Notes: a model not told the origin generated them from the letters alone. 64,000 nucleotides of DNA from Sphingomonas sp. NBWT7 (GCF_014217605.1 NZ_CP043639.1:1573501-1637500); one strand, 5' to 3'. Counted from the first letter of the stretch, positions 1 through 8,942 are shown. Numbers and translations are program-made.

Positions 1-419
1 CCGGTATCGGGCTGCGACACGATCAGATCGTCGATATTGACGCCAAGCTTCTTGGCATAGGCCGGATCAAGCGCGTGCTCGGCATCGACGAACGCCGCCA
101 TGCCGCCGGCCTTCTGCGATTCGGCGATCGCATGCAGCGCCAGCGTCGTCTTGCCCGACGATTCGGGGCCGAAGATCTCGACGATCCGTCCCTTGGGCAG
201 CCCGCCGACGCCGAGCGCGATATCGAGCCCGAGGCTGCCGGTCGACACCACCTCGACCTTCATCGCCTCCTTCTGCCCGAGCTTCATCGCAGAGCCCTTG
301 CCAAAGGCGCGATCGATCTGCGCGAGGGCGGCGTCGAGCGCCTTCTGACGGTCCGCGCTCTGACGGTCTGCGGTCGGGCTAGCCATGTTAGCTGGTATCA
401 CCTTGAGATTGGCGGCCAT
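1..419 (-). CDS. recA: Recombinase RecA, N-terminal part (truncated by window start)
   Basis: RecA polymerises on single-stranded DNA, catalyses strand exchange and triggers LexA self-cleavage in the cytoplasm. About 139 residues are visible. After a short variable leader come the lines [20 protein letters not shown] and the Walker A motif GPESSGKT, followed by AEHALDP, all characteristic of RecA. The remaining C-terminal part, including the DNA-binding loops, lies outside the window. The ATG at 419 is the outermost start; a second ATG at 387 (MASPTADRQ) is also possible. A LexA-type box lies about 75 bases upstream, so SOS control is expected. Identity is certain; only the exact start is open. 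Confidence 0.97.
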   Translation of the reverse strand, partial: MAANLKVIPANMASPTADRQSADRQKALDAALAQIDRAFGKGSAMKLGQKEAMKVEVVSTGSLGLDIALGVGGLPKGRIVEIFGPESSGKTTLALHAIAESQKAGGMAAFVDAEHALDPAYAKKLGVNIDDLIVSQPDT

Positions 420-494
420 GAAGAGCCCTTTCGCTAGAGCATGCGCGCGAACCATTCAACGCGGCAACCAGCATGTATTACGTTTGTTCTCGTG

Positions 495-509
495 GAACAA
501 GTAGCGAAC
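495..509. promoter_or_regulatory. LexA (SOS) box upstream of recA
   Basis: The sequence GAACAAGTAGCGAAC is two GAAC half-sites separated by exactly seven bases. On the recA strand it reads GTTC-N7-GTTC, the direct-repeat operator known for alphaproteobacterial LexA. It sits 76 bases upstream of the recA ATG. A second exact copy of the pattern precedes uvrA in this window, which makes chance less likely. Confidence 0.85.
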
Positions 510-609
510 AAGCGTTTTTTCGCTCAATCGCTTGGCCTCCTCCACCGCATCCGAAGCGCAGCGAGGGCGGTATCGAATCGACATCAACCAATGCTAGCGG
601 CGCCGGATT

Positions 610-1005
610 GTGCATGACGAACAAGCGCGCCCCGAAAGCATCATCTCGGTCCTTGGCTTCTTGAGCATACCCCTGCTCGCCGTCACGGGGCTGGCGCTAC
701 GTTCTTGTCCGAGCCTGAGCTTTCCACCGAACGAGGCGCGGCGAAAGGAGTTGATCGCGCTCGCGATCCGAGAAGTTGCGCAGGCGGGACCGAACGGTGC
801 CGAGAGCGTCGCTGCGGCGCCCCTCGCCGACGATTGCTGCGTCGTTTACAGCGGCTGGGGCGAACATCAGATAAGCGACATCGCCGGCTCGATGAGTGTC
901 GCTCGCCACATCGTGACAATCCAGTGGAACACCCCACGCCACACGCATCTATATGTCGTGTCGCTCGGCGATGATTTCCGCGCGATCGACATTACCGGGC
1001 ACTGA
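610..1005 (+). CDS. Small hypothetical protein with N-terminal hydrophobic segment
   Basis: This 131-residue open frame is not recognised. Residues about 13-31 (VLGFLSIPLLAVTGLALRS) form one hydrophobic stretch that could be a signal anchor or signal peptide. The remainder is a mixed, protein-like sequence with a pair of cysteines (DDCCVVYSG) and a beta-rich looking C-terminus (THLYVVSLGDDFRAIDITGH). The composition looks coding, unlike the overlapping arginine/serine-rich frames. No clear ribosome binding site precedes the ATG. It lies between the recA promoter and a convergent lytic transglycosylase gene. An exported or membrane-anchored small protein is the best guess; no function is assigned. 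Confidence 0.45.
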   Translation: MHDEQARPESIISVLGFLSIPLLAVTGLALRSCPSLSFPPNEARRKELIALAIREVAQAGPNGAESVAAAPLADDCCVVYSGWGEHQISDIAGSMSVARHIVTIQWNTPRHTHLYVVSLGDDFRAIDITGH

Positions 1006-1026
1006 CCCGCGGCGGCAGGCCCGCCG

Positions 1027-2820
1027 CTACTGCGCGCTCGCCACCGTCGTCGTGCCCGCGCCCGGCGCGACCGCCGCGTTCACCGCCACCGTGTTGGCGG
1101 CGGGGCGGCCGGCGATGCGCACCGCGGCATCGCCCTTCATCCCCGGAAAGCGCGGCCACATCCCCTGCGCCAGCGCCGATCGGCTGGCGGAGGCGCGGCG
1201 CCCCGTCTGCCCCTCGTACATCCAATAGTTGCGCAGCACCGTCACCACGTAGCCGCGCGTCTCCCAATAGGGGATGCTCTCGATGTAGAGCAGCGGATCG
1301 CCATTATCGCGCACCAGCGAATTCCACTCGCCGACAGGCTTGGGCCCCGCATTGTATGCCGCGATCACCTTGGGCAGCAGCCCCTGCGTCAGTCCCATGT
1401 CGCGCAGCTTTTCCAGATGGCGCTGCCCGATGTCGATGTTGGTCGACGGCCGCGTCAGCGCGCTCTTGTCCACAGAGATACCGCGCTCGCGCATGTAATC
1501 GGTCGCCGCCGCCGGCATGATCTGCATCAGGCCATAGGCGCCCGCGGGCGACACAACCTTGTTGCGGAACCCCGATTCCTGCAGCGTGTGCGCGTAGACC
1601 AGCGCCTTGTCGACACGCCACCCGGTGTCGGGCGTCCAATTGGGCGTGGGATAGCGCGTGTCGGCGGTCGCGACGAAACCCTGCGGGCAATTGTGCGCCA
1701 GCCACACAACGCTCGCCGGCAGGTCGAGCTGCTCGGTCACGCGCACCAGGCTGGCAAATTCCGCCGCCGGGCCGATCTTCGCCTGCTGGCGGATCACCTG
1801 GTCGGCCGCGTCGTTCTCGCCGATCTCGGCCAGCGCCGCGGCGACGCGCACGTTGGGTCGCCGCTCCAGCGTCGCCCAGTCGCTCGTCACGCGCTGCGGC
1901 TTGGTTGCCGTGCTCGTCATGCCGAGCGACTGGCGGGCGATCTGACCGTAGAAGGTCTCGCCATATTGCGCCGCGTTCTTCAACCGCGCCTCGATCCGGT
2001 CGGGCCGCCCGCACGTCATGTCGGCGCGGCTCGCCCAGTAGAGGCCGGCAGCGCGCATGTCGGTGTCACCCGCGCGCGCCGACACCGCCTCGAAGCCGGC
2101 GCCCGCCGCCTGGCAGTCGTTCTGCCGCCACGCCGCCAGCGCCGACGTCCAGCGCGCATGCGTCGCCCAGTCGCCTTGGCCGCGGGCCGCCTTGTCGCCC
2201 ATCCGGCGCGCGTCGCCGTCGAGACCTTGCAGGAAATAGATCCACGCGATGCGCGATTGCCACTCGGTCTCGGCCTCGAGCGTCAGCCCGCCGGTCTCCC
2301 CCAGCAGCGCTTCCGCCTCGCGCCCCATGTCGCCCTTGACGTAGGGCGTCATGCGCTGGGCGAGATCGGCGGCGATCGCATCGCTCTTGGTCGCCTTGGC
2401 GCGCACGCGCGTCGGCGCGCCGTCCTGCCAGATCAGCCGCTGCGCGGTCGGCAGCACCGGCAGCTCCGCCGCGCCGCGCGCCTTGGCGAGCCGCGCCAGC
2501 ACTTCCGCCTGCGGCAGTTCGGGCGCTTCGGTCAGCAGCCGCACGAGCGGCTCGAGCTCGACGCGCGGCGATCCCTTGGCGGTGTACAGTTCGGCGCGGG
2601 CGTAGCTGTGCAGCGGCCCGGTCGCCATCGCGTCGAGCGCGAGCTGCGCATCCTGCCAGCGGCTGTCGCGGATCGCGGCAAAGACGGTGCGATACTGTTC
2701 GCGCTGCGCGACGGAGAGCTGCGCCGGCGCCGCGGGCGTCGCGGCCTCGACCGGTCGCGCGGTCTGCGCCGCGGCGATCGCCGGCGTCATCGCACCCATC
2801 GCGGTGGCAGCAAGCAACAT
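1027..2820 (-). CDS. Soluble lytic murein transglycosylase (Slt70-like, GH23)
   Basis: Cleaves the MurNAc-GlcNAc bond of peptidoglycan in the periplasm with formation of 1,6-anhydro-MurNAc. The protein of 597 residues from the ATG at 2820 starts with a signal peptide (MLLAATAMGAMTPAIAAAQ), has a long alpha-helical region and ends with a GH23 domain. The catalytic glutamate is E415 in LQESGFRNK, followed by GAYGLMQIMPAAA and AAYNAGP, the usual family motifs. A GTG at 2829 that overlaps the stop of the upstream UDG-like gene (GTGA) is an alternative start adding three residues. Translational coupling to that gene is likely. The repair-like gene and cell-wall enzyme have no obvious functional link. 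Confidence 0.9.
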   Translation of the reverse strand: MLLAATAMGAMTPAIAAAQTARPVEAATPAAPAQLSVAQREQYRTVFAAIRDSRWQDAQLALDAMATGPLHSYARAELYTAKGSPRVELEPLVRLLTEAPELPQAEVLARLAKARGAAELPVLPTAQRLIWQDGAPTRVRAKATKSDAIAADLAQRMTPYVKGDMGREAEALLGETGGLTLEAETEWQSRIAWIYFLQGLDGDARRMGDKAARGQGDWATHARWTSALAAWRQNDCQAAGAGFEAVSARAGDTDMRAAGLYWASRADMTCGRPDRIEARLKNAAQYGETFYGQIARQSLGMTSTATKPQRVTSDWATLERRPNVRVAAALAEIGENDAADQVIRQQAKIGPAAEFASLVRVTEQLDLPASVVWLAHNCPQGFVATADTRYPTPNWTPDTGWRVDKALVYAHTLQESGFRNKVVSPAGAYGLMQIMPAAATDYMRERGISVDKSALTRPSTNIDIGQRHLEKLRDMGLTQGLLPKVIAAYNAGPKPVGEWNSLVRDNGDPLLYIESIPYWETRGYVVTVLRNYWMYEGQTGRRASASRSALAQGMWPRFPGMKGDAAVRIAGRPAANTVAVNAAVAPGAGTTTVASAQ

Positions 2821-2825
2821 TCGGA

Positions 2826-3569
2826 TCACGATAAACCCCCGATCAGCAACTGCAGGTCCTTCCACGATTCAGCCTTCAGCGCCGGCCGCTCGAGCAGCAT
2901 GCGCGGATGGAAGCTCGCGGCGACCGCGGTCACTCTTCCGCCGTCATGGTTAAGTACGTGTAAACCGCCGCGCGCTGCCATGACGTTCGCCGACAGGATC
3001 GCACGGCTCGCCGCATCACCCAGCACCAGCAGCCGTTTCGGCGCGACAAGCCCGGCATGATGACGCGCGATCTCGCTCAGCCGCGCCTCCAGGTCGCGCG
3101 GCATCCGCCCCGCCGTCGGGCGACGCGCGCACACGCTGGCGAGGTGCACGTCGTCGCGGCTGCGGCCGATCGCGGCGAGCATGCGGTCGAACAACCGCCC
3201 CGCCGCGCCGCCGAGCAGCGAATCGCCCGCGTCGCGCTCGGGGCAATCGATCAGCACCATCAGGTCGGCGGTGACCGGGCCGGACGCGGCGACCAGCGCC
3301 CCGCCCCACCCCGCCTCGGGCGCCGCCTCGCCGATGCGCCAGCGCAGGAATTCCTCCGCCGTCGCGGGCAGGGCGGCGGCTGGCAGCGCGCTCGCCGACA
3401 CCGCAGGCGCGCGCGCCGCCGGTGACGCTACGGCTTCCTCATGCGCCGCCTCGTCGCTCAGCCATTGGAACGGCGCGTCGCCCACCAGCGTGTCGACGCC
3501 GGCGTCGCGCCACCACTCGAGCGCGCTGTCGGCAAGTGCCTGCCAGTTGTGGTTTTGATCGGCCCCCAT
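2826..3569 (-). CDS. Uracil-DNA glycosylase superfamily protein (family 4-like, atypical)
   Basis: A 247-residue protein with the arrangement of family 4 uracil-DNA glycosylases: a variable N-terminus (about residues 1-95), a Rossmann-like core (LMVLIDCPERDAG, about residue 103 on), AAGRLFDRMLAAIG, VHLASVCARRP, KRLLVLGDAA and a C-terminal AASFHPRMLL that matches the His-Pro motif B. Two things are odd. Only two cysteines are present, so the four-cysteine iron-sulfur site of typical family 4 enzymes cannot form. The motif A consensus (GEAPG-type) is replaced by LIDCPERDAG. The protein may have altered or lost glycosylase activity. It lies directly upstream of, and overlaps, the lytic transglycosylase gene. 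Confidence 0.7.
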   Translation of the reverse strand: MGADQNHNWQALADSALEWWRDAGVDTLVGDAPFQWLSDEAAHEEAVASPAARAPAVSASALPAAALPATAEEFLRWRIGEAAPEAGWGGALVAASGPVTADLMVLIDCPERDAGDSLLGGAAGRLFDRMLAAIGRSRDDVHLASVCARRPTAGRMPRDLEARLSEIARHHAGLVAPKRLLVLGDAASRAILSANVMAARGGLHVLNHDGGRVTAVAASFHPRMLLERPALKAESWKDLQLLIGGLS

Positions 3570-3697
3570 CCCATATCCATTAGCGCAATGGTTGACGAAG
3601 CGGTCAATTCGCTCGACAGCCGATGGGGACGGGACGTTGCCGGCGTGCGCTCGATCGCGCGCGTTTCCAGATCGACGCCGGCGGATGGAGTAGAATG

Positions 3698-5359
3698 ATG
3701 AGCGAACGCGAGTCGATGCCGTATGACGTGGTGATCGTTGGCGCGGGCCCTGCCGGCCTGTCGGCGGCGATCAGGCTGAAACAGCTCGCGGCGGAGAAAG
3801 AGGTCGAGATCTCGGTCTGCGTGCTCGAGAAGGGCAGCGAGGTCGGCGCGCACATCCTGTCGGGCGCGGTGGTCGATCCGCGCTCGCTCGACGAGCTGCT
3901 GCCGAACTGGCGCGAGGACGGCTGCCCGATGGCCGAAGTTCCGGTGACGGAGAACCTCCACTGGGTGCTGACCAAGACCGGCAAGTTCACCCTGCCTCAC
4001 CTGTGGACGCCGCCGTTCCTGCACAACAAGAACACCTATACCGGCAGCCTCGGCAACATGTGCCGCTGGCTCGCCGGCAAGGCGGAGGAGCTCGGCGTCG
4101 AGATCTTCCCCGGCTTCGCCGCGGCCGAAATCCTCTACAACGACGACGGCAGCGTGAAGGGCGTCGCGACCGGCGACATGGGCGTCGCGCGCGACGGCAC
4201 GCACAAGCCCGATTATCAGCCGGGGCTCGAGCTCCACGCCAAATACACCTTCTTTTCCGAGGGGTGCCGCGGGCATCTGTCGAAGCAGATCATCCGCCAG
4301 TTCGATCTGGCGCGCGACAGCGATCCGCAGGTCTACGGCATCGGCATCAAGGAGCTGTGGGATATCGATCCCGAGCAGCACCACCCCGGCCGCGTCATTC
4401 ACACGCAGGGCTGGCCGACCAGCGAAACGGAGGGCACCAACGGCGGCAGCTGGCTCTATCACCAGGCGAACGGCCAGGTCAGCCTCGGCTACGTCGTGTG
4501 GCTCAACTATTCCAACCCGCACCTCTCGCCGTTCCACGAGATGCAGCGCTGGAAGACGCACCCGGAAATCTCCAAGATCCTCAAGGGCGGCAAGCGCGTC
4601 AGCTACGGCGCGCGCGCGATCAGCGACGGCGGGCTCCAGTCGATCCCCAAGCTCGTCTTCCCGGGCGGCGCGCTGATCGGCGACAGCGCCGGCTTCCTCA
4701 ACGTGCCGCGTATCAAGGGTACGCACACCGCGATGAAAAGCGGCATTATGGCGGCGGAAGCCGCGGTCGAAGCGGTCATCTCGCAGCGTCAGCACGACGA
4801 GCTTACCGCCTATCCGGCGGCGTTCGAGACGAGCTGGGTAAAGAAGGAGCTGTCGATCGTCCGCAACGTCGTGCCGCTCGTCAAGAAGTTCGGCGACTTT
4901 CTCGGCTCGGGGCTCGCCGGCATCACGATGTGGGCGGAATATCTCGGCCTCAAGATGCCCTTCACGATGAAGCACCATCCCGATCACGAGACGCTGTGGC
5001 GCAAGGATCTGGTGTCGAAGATCGACTATCCCAAGCCCGATGGCGTGCTGACGTTCGATCGCCTCTCGTCGGTGTTCCTGTCGAACACCAACCACGAGGA
5101 GGACCAGCCGGTCCACCTGACGCTCAAGGATCCGTCGATCCCGGTCGAATACGATCTGCCGATGTACGACGAGCCGGCGCAGCGCTACTGCCCGGCCGGC
5201 GTGTACGAGATCGTCGGCGAGGACACCGGCGATCCCAAGTTCGTGATCAACGCGCAGAACTGCGTCCACTGCAAGACGTGCGACATCAAGGATCCGACGC
5301 AGAACATCAACTGGGTGGTGCCGGAGGGCGGCGGCGGCCCGAACTATCCCAATATGTGA
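3698..5359 (+). CDS. Electron transfer flavoprotein-ubiquinone oxidoreductase
   Basis: Passes electrons from reduced electron transfer flavoprotein (fed by acyl-CoA and other dehydrogenases) to ubiquinone at the inner membrane. From the ATG at 3698 the protein has 553 residues. It opens with the FAD-binding loop VVIVGAGPAGLSAAIRL, contains the family stretches GAHILSGAVVDPRSLDELLP and LIGDSAGFLNVPRIKGTHTA, and ends with a ferredoxin-like [4Fe-4S] domain whose cysteines are visible in CPAGVYEI and NCVHCKTCDIKDP. The start at 3698 is preferred over the ATG at 3695 because the GGAG at 3687-3690 then has a 7-base spacing. Length and motifs are complete. Confidence 0.95.
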   Translation: MSERESMPYDVVIVGAGPAGLSAAIRLKQLAAEKEVEISVCVLEKGSEVGAHILSGAVVDPRSLDELLPNWREDGCPMAEVPVTENLHWVLTKTGKFTLPHLWTPPFLHNKNTYTGSLGNMCRWLAGKAEELGVEIFPGFAAAEILYNDDGSVKGVATGDMGVARDGTHKPDYQPGLELHAKYTFFSEGCRGHLSKQIIRQFDLARDSDPQVYGIGIKELWDIDPEQHHPGRVIHTQGWPTSETEGTNGGSWLYHQANGQVSLGYVVWLNYSNPHLSPFHEMQRWKTHPEISKILKGGKRVSYGARAISDGGLQSIPKLVFPGGALIGDSAGFLNVPRIKGTHTAMKSGIMAAEAAVEAVISQRQHDELTAYPAAFETSWVKKELSIVRNVVPLVKKFGDFLGSGLAGITMWAEYLGLKMPFTMKHHPDHETLWRKDLVSKIDYPKPDGVLTFDRLSSVFLSNTNHEEDQPVHLTLKDPSIPVEYDLPMYDEPAQRYCPAGVYEIVGEDTGDPKFVINAQNCVHCKTCDIKDPTQNINWVVPEGGGGPNYPNM

Positions 5360-5686
5360 TTGCTGGCCCGCTGGGTTGCCCGTCGCCGCTGCCGGTCGTT
5401 ATGCGGCAGCGACGGGGCGACGGGGCGACGGGGCGGCGGGCACGCGGCGTTCATCGACGATCGGCGCGTCCTTCGCGCTGCCGCCTCCAGGTCCGATCGC
5501 AGCGCGACGCGGAACAACCGATGCCATTACCGATGAGCACGTCGATCACCCTGCCGTCCCGAGCAGCTTTACGCTCGCCCGTATTTCAGACGGCGGAAAC
5601 GATCCTACAGGCGTCACGTCTGCCGTCCGCCACGAGGAGCCTTCCGCACGCCGTACCGCGCCAATCTTCGAACGCTGCGTGATAGG
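5360..5686. other. Intergenic stretch between ETF-QO and ispE, no supported gene
   Basis: No convincing gene is present. Just after the ETF-QO stop there is a strong GC-rich stem-loop (GCTGCCG at 5388-5394 pairing with CGGCAGC at 5404-5410, extended by GCCCGTCG/CGACGGG with a bulge). It could act as a transcript end or 3' stabiliser but has no T-run. It runs into the short tandem repeat annotated separately. An open frame can be drawn across 5376-5690 but has no recognisable features. Confidence 0.5.
5409..5440. repeat. Tandem 8-bp repeat, four units
   Basis: Three perfect copies of GCGACGGG are followed by one variant copy GCGGCGGG, head to tail. The array lies in the 3' flank of the ETF-QO gene and overlaps the right arm of a stem-loop. 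Arrays like this can vary in copy number by slippage. Confidence 0.75.
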
Positions 5687-6553
5687 ATGACTACGCCGCC
5701 CTCCGCCCCCGGGACGCCGATCGTCGAGCCCGCCCCGGCGAAGCTCAACCTCGCGCTTCACGTGCGCCGCCGTCGCGTGGACGGCTACCACGATCTCGAG
5801 ACGCTGTTCGTCTTCTGCCGCGACGGCGACACGATCACGCTCGCCAACGCCCCCGCCGACTGCCTCACCGTCACCGGCCCCTTCGCCGCCGCGCTCGGCG
5901 CGTCGGGCGCAGCCGCCTGGCCCGCCGACAATCTCGTCACCCGCGCCGCCGACGCCTTCCGCGCGGCGTTCGGCGTCTCCGCGCGCCACGCCATCAGGCT
6001 TGAAAAGAACCTGCCGGTCGCCTCGGGCATCGGCGGCGGCTCCGCCGATGCCGCCGCGACGCTGCGCGCGCTCGCCCGCCGCCACGGCGTAGCGCTCGAC
6101 GATCCGCGCCTCCTTGCGATCGCCGCCGCGCTCGGCGCGGACGTGCCCGCCTGCCTCCTCGGCCGAACGGCCTTCGGCACCGGCAAGGGCGACGCGCTGG
6201 TCGCGCTCGATGCGTTCGCCGGCACGCCCGTGCTACTCGTCAATCCCGGCGTCGCCGTCTCGACCGCGGCGGTGTTCGCCGGCTGGGACGGCGAGGATCG
6301 CGGGCCGCTCGACCCGGCCGATCCGCTCGCCGGCCGCAACGATCTCGAGCCGCCCGCCCGCGCGCTCGCCCCCGTCATCGACACGGTGATCGCCCGCCTT
6401 GCCGCACAGCCGGGTGCGACGCTCGCGCGCATGTCCGGCTCAGGCGCAACGTGCTTCGCGCTGTTCGGGACGCCCGCACAGGCGAGCGCCGCCGCCGCCA
6501 CGATCGCCGTCGCGCATCCCGATTGGTGGCAGCTCGCCACCACGCTCGCATGA
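5687..6553 (+). CDS. ispE: 4-diphosphocytidyl-2-C-methyl-D-erythritol kinase
   Basis: Phosphorylates CDP-methylerythritol at O2 in the MEP pathway for isoprenoid precursors. The 288-residue protein is a GHMP kinase: N-terminal PAPAKLNLALHVRRRRVDGYH, the ATP-binding glycine-rich motif PVASGIGGGSADAAATLRAL at about residues 108-127, and a C-terminal MSGSGATCFALF motif. Full length for the family. The stop overlaps the start of the next gene (ATGA at 6550-6553), so the two are translationally coupled. Confidence 0.95.
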   Translation: MTTPPSAPGTPIVEPAPAKLNLALHVRRRRVDGYHDLETLFVFCRDGDTITLANAPADCLTVTGPFAAALGASGAAAWPADNLVTRAADAFRAAFGVSARHAIRLEKNLPVASGIGGGSADAAATLRALARRHGVALDDPRLLAIAAALGADVPACLLGRTAFGTGKGDALVALDAFAGTPVLLVNPGVAVSTAAVFAGWDGEDRGPLDPADPLAGRNDLEPPARALAPVIDTVIARLAAQPGATLARMSGSGATCFALFGTPAQASAAAATIAVAHPDWWQLATTLA

Positions 6554-7284
6554 TCCGCCTCGTGCAGGACGGTGCGATCGCGCGCCTCACGCTCGACCGC
6601 CCCGATCGCCGCAACGCGCTCGCCACCCCCGACTGGCAGGCGCTCGCCGATACGATCGCCGGCATTTCGCGCGACGCCGCGGTCGTCGTCCTAGCCTCCT
6701 CCACCCCCGGCATCTTCTGCGCCGGCGCCGATCTCGGCGATCTCGCCCGCCTCGCCGACGCGCCCGAGCGACGCGCGCCCTTCCGGCTCGCGATGCGCGC
6801 CGCGATCGACGCGCTCGCCGCGCTACCGATGCCGGTCGTCGCGCTGATCGACGGCGGGTGCTTCGGCGCTGGCGTCGCGCTCGCGCTCGCCGCGGACCTG
6901 CGCGTCGCCACCCCCGCGGCCGCGTTCGGCGTGCCCCCCGCAGCGCTCGGCATCGCCTATCCCGCGGAGGACGTCGCCCGCCTCGCGCAGCGCACCGGAT
7001 CGGCGCAGGCCGCGCGCCTCCTGTTCACAGGTACGCGCATCGACGCCGCCGAGGCGCAGCGCATCAACCTCGTCGACATGCTCGCCGACGATGCTATCGC
7101 GGCCACGCAGACCGTCGACCAGATCGCCGCCAACGACGCCGCCGCGCTGCGCACGCTCAAGGCGATGCTCGCCCACCCCGCCGATCCCGCGCACGCGCAG
7201 GCGTTTGAGGACAGTTTCGCCAGCCCCCGCTTCGCCGCCGCAACGCAGCGCTATCGTACGCGTCCCAATCCGTCGGCCGGTTGA
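6550..7284 (+). CDS. Enoyl-CoA hydratase/isomerase family protein
   Basis: A crotonase-fold protein of 244 residues from the ATG at 6550, which overlaps the ispE stop. Crotonases act on acyl-CoA thioesters. The two oxyanion-hole segments are visible as [15 protein letters not shown] and [21 protein letters not shown]. The usual acid/base glutamates of true enoyl-CoA hydratase are not obvious: the second one would lie near [13 protein letters not shown], where no glutamate is seen. The substrate is therefore uncertain and it may be an isomerase or another crotonase-family enzyme. Its location between ispE and moaB gives no pathway clue. Confidence 0.8.
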   Translation: MIRLVQDGAIARLTLDRPDRRNALATPDWQALADTIAGISRDAAVVVLASSTPGIFCAGADLGDLARLADAPERRAPFRLAMRAAIDALAALPMPVVALIDGGCFGAGVALALAADLRVATPAAAFGVPPAALGIAYPAEDVARLAQRTGSAQAARLLFTGTRIDAAEAQRINLVDMLADDAIAATQTVDQIAANDAAALRTLKAMLAHPADPAHAQAFEDSFASPRFAAATQRYRTRPNPSAG

Positions 7285-7315
7285 ACCGCGCCGCCTGCCG
7301 CGCGATAGCGACGCG

Positions 7316-7843
7316 ATGCCGATCGATCAGACCCGCCACTTTATTCCCGTCCGCATCGCGGTGCTCACCGTGTCCGACACGCGCAGCCTGGCCGAGGACC
7401 GCTCGGGTGACACGCTAGTGCAGCGACTGACCGACGCCGGCCACACGCTCGCCGATCGCGGCATCCTGCGCGACGATGCCGACGCGATCGTCGCCCAGCT
7501 CCACGCCTGGATCGACGACGAGGGTATCGACTGCATCGTCACCACCGGCGGCACCGGGGTCACCGGCCGCGACGTCACGCCCGAGGCGATCGAGCGCGTT
7601 GCCGACAAGATGATCCCCGGCTTCGGGGAGCTGTTCCGCTGGCTGTCCTTCCAGTCGATCGGCACGTCCACCGTCCAGTCGCGCGCCTGCGCCTGCGTCG
7701 CGCGCGGCACCTATCTGTTCGCGCTCCCCGGCTCGACCGGCGCGGTGAAGGACGGGTGGGACGGCATCCTCGCGACGCAGCTCGACAGCCGCCACACCCC
7801 CTGCAACTTCGTCGAGCTGATGCCCCGCCTGCACGAGCGCTAA
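7316..7843 (+). CDS. moaB: Molybdenum cofactor biosynthesis protein B
   Basis: A MoaB/Mog-type protein of 175 residues that acts in the adenylylation and metal insertion steps of molybdopterin cofactor synthesis. The start is the ATG at 7316 ([20 protein letters not shown]). Family signatures are [16 protein letters not shown], the phosphate-binding loop [18 protein letters not shown] and [18 protein letters not shown]. Standard length. It follows the crotonase gene by 31 bases on the same strand and may be transcribed with ispE and the hydratase gene. Confidence 0.93.
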   Translation: MPIDQTRHFIPVRIAVLTVSDTRSLAEDRSGDTLVQRLTDAGHTLADRGILRDDADAIVAQLHAWIDDEGIDCIVTTGGTGVTGRDVTPEAIERVADKMIPGFGELFRWLSFQSIGTSTVQSRACACVARGTYLFALPGSTGAVKDGWDGILATQLDSRHTPCNFVELMPRLHER

Positions 7844-7927
7844 GCCGCCCCCGGACCGGCTATCGCGGAACTCGTTGCGCCGCCGGATCATTTAGGACGA
7901 CCGATCTCAACGACGGATACAGGGAGA

Positions 7928-8221
7928 ATGACTATGCGTATCGCACTCAAGGCCGCCGGCATGGCGACGCTGCTCGCGCTCGGTGCGTGCGGCGGCAACG
8001 CCGACGATCGCGCTGCCGACAACATCGAATCGATGGCCGAGAACAAGGCCGACGCGCTCGAGGATCAGGCCGATCGCACCGGCAACGAGGCGGTCGAGGA
8101 CGCGCTCGAGGACCGCGCCGACAACGTTCGCGAAGTGGGCGACGATGCCGCCGACAAGGCCGACGACAATGACGACCCGCGCGTCGAGAATCAGGCCGGC
8201 GCCGTCATCAACCAGATGTGA
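7928..8221 (+). CDS. Small acidic lipoprotein
   Basis: A 97-residue exported lipoprotein candidate. The signal peptide MTMRIALKAAGMATLLALGAC ends in a lipobox (LGAC), with the lipidated cysteine at about residue 21. The mature part is strongly acidic and helical with repeating EDQADRTGN / EDALEDRADN-like units, giving an amphipathic, low-complexity pattern. A ribosome binding site (AGGGAGA) sits just ahead of the ATG at 7928. The function is unknown. It precedes another small stress-type gene, suggesting an envelope role. Confidence 0.75.
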   Translation: MTMRIALKAAGMATLLALGACGGNADDRAADNIESMAENKADALEDQADRTGNEAVEDALEDRADNVREVGDDAADKADDNDDPRVENQAGAVINQM

Positions 8222-8374
8222 TGCTATGGTGGGCCGGCGGCGTCGCCCGGCGCCCCGGCCCGCCGATCAACCTTCTCTATCGCAAACCATTGGGGGCCTT
8301 TCGCGCGTGCGTCGTTCGACGCTGCGACCAAAGCGCGCCACGATCGTTCACCGGCCTCCAGTAAGGAGTAACCG

Positions 8375-8821
8375 ATGACCACCGACCACGACGTTTCCGT
8401 GCTGAACGGCCTGATCAAGACCACGCTCGACAGCATGAAGGGCTATGAGGACGCGGCCGAAGACGCCGAGAAGACGCAGTTCGCGACGATGTTCGCCGAT
8501 TTCGCACGCGATCGCAGCAAGGTCGCCGGCGATCTCCAGGCGCAGGTCCGCAGCCTCGGCGGCGATCCCGAGACCGACTCGAGCATTCTCGCTGCCGCGC
8601 ACCGCACCTTCATGGATCTGAAGCAGGCGTTCACCGGCAAGGACGACAAGGCGATCATCCAGGAGGTCGAGCGCGGCGAGGACTTCATCAAGGACAAGTT
8701 CGAGACCGCGATGAGGGACACCGATCTCTCCCCCGCCACCACCACCGCGATCGGCGACGCCTATCGCTCGGTGAAGGAAGGTCACGACAAAATGAGCGCG
8801 CTCAAGCACTCGATCGCCTGA
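8375..8821 (+). CDS. PA2169-family four-helix-bundle protein (DUF2383-like)
   Basis: A 148-residue helical protein beginning MTTDHDVSVLNGLIKTTLDS and continuing with GYEDAAEDAEKTQFATMFAD and the central LGGDPETDSSILAAAHRTFM. This is the pattern of the ferritin-like PA2169/DUF2383 family, found in many Proteobacteria and often linked to stress. A strong ribosome binding site (AAGGAG) precedes the ATG. No metal-binding set can be assigned with confidence. Biochemical function is unknown. Confidence 0.85.
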   Translation: MTTDHDVSVLNGLIKTTLDSMKGYEDAAEDAEKTQFATMFADFARDRSKVAGDLQAQVRSLGGDPETDSSILAAAHRTFMDLKQAFTGKDDKAIIQEVERGEDFIKDKFETAMRDTDLSPATTTAIGDAYRSVKEGHDKMSALKHSIA

Positions 8822-8831
8822 TCGCCGAACG

Positions 8832-8861
8832 CGCCCGGCCCGCCACGCGCGGCGCCGGGCG
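8832..8861 (+). terminator. GC-rich hairpin after the DUF2383-like gene
   Basis: CGCCCGGC at 8832-8839 pairs with GCCGGGCG at 8854-8861, starting 10 bases after the stop codon. There is no T-run, so termination would be inefficient or it may only protect the 3' end. Confidence 0.35.
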
Positions 8862-8942
8862 TCGTTGCCCGCCGTCGCGCTCGTTGATCGCCGGCCGGAC
8901 CGCCGCGATACCGCCCCGACGCGAACCGCGCCTACCGCCCCG

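Noticed and set aside
3458..5269. Very long open frame antisense to the ETF-QO gene
   Set aside because: Rich in R, H, D, V and L with no domain; the sense frame is an unambiguous full-length enzyme. Long antisense frames are expected in GC-rich DNA.
5376..5690. 104-codon frame between ETF-QO and ispE
   Set aside because: Crosses a stem-loop and tandem repeat, has arginine/threonine-rich noise-like composition and no ribosome binding site.
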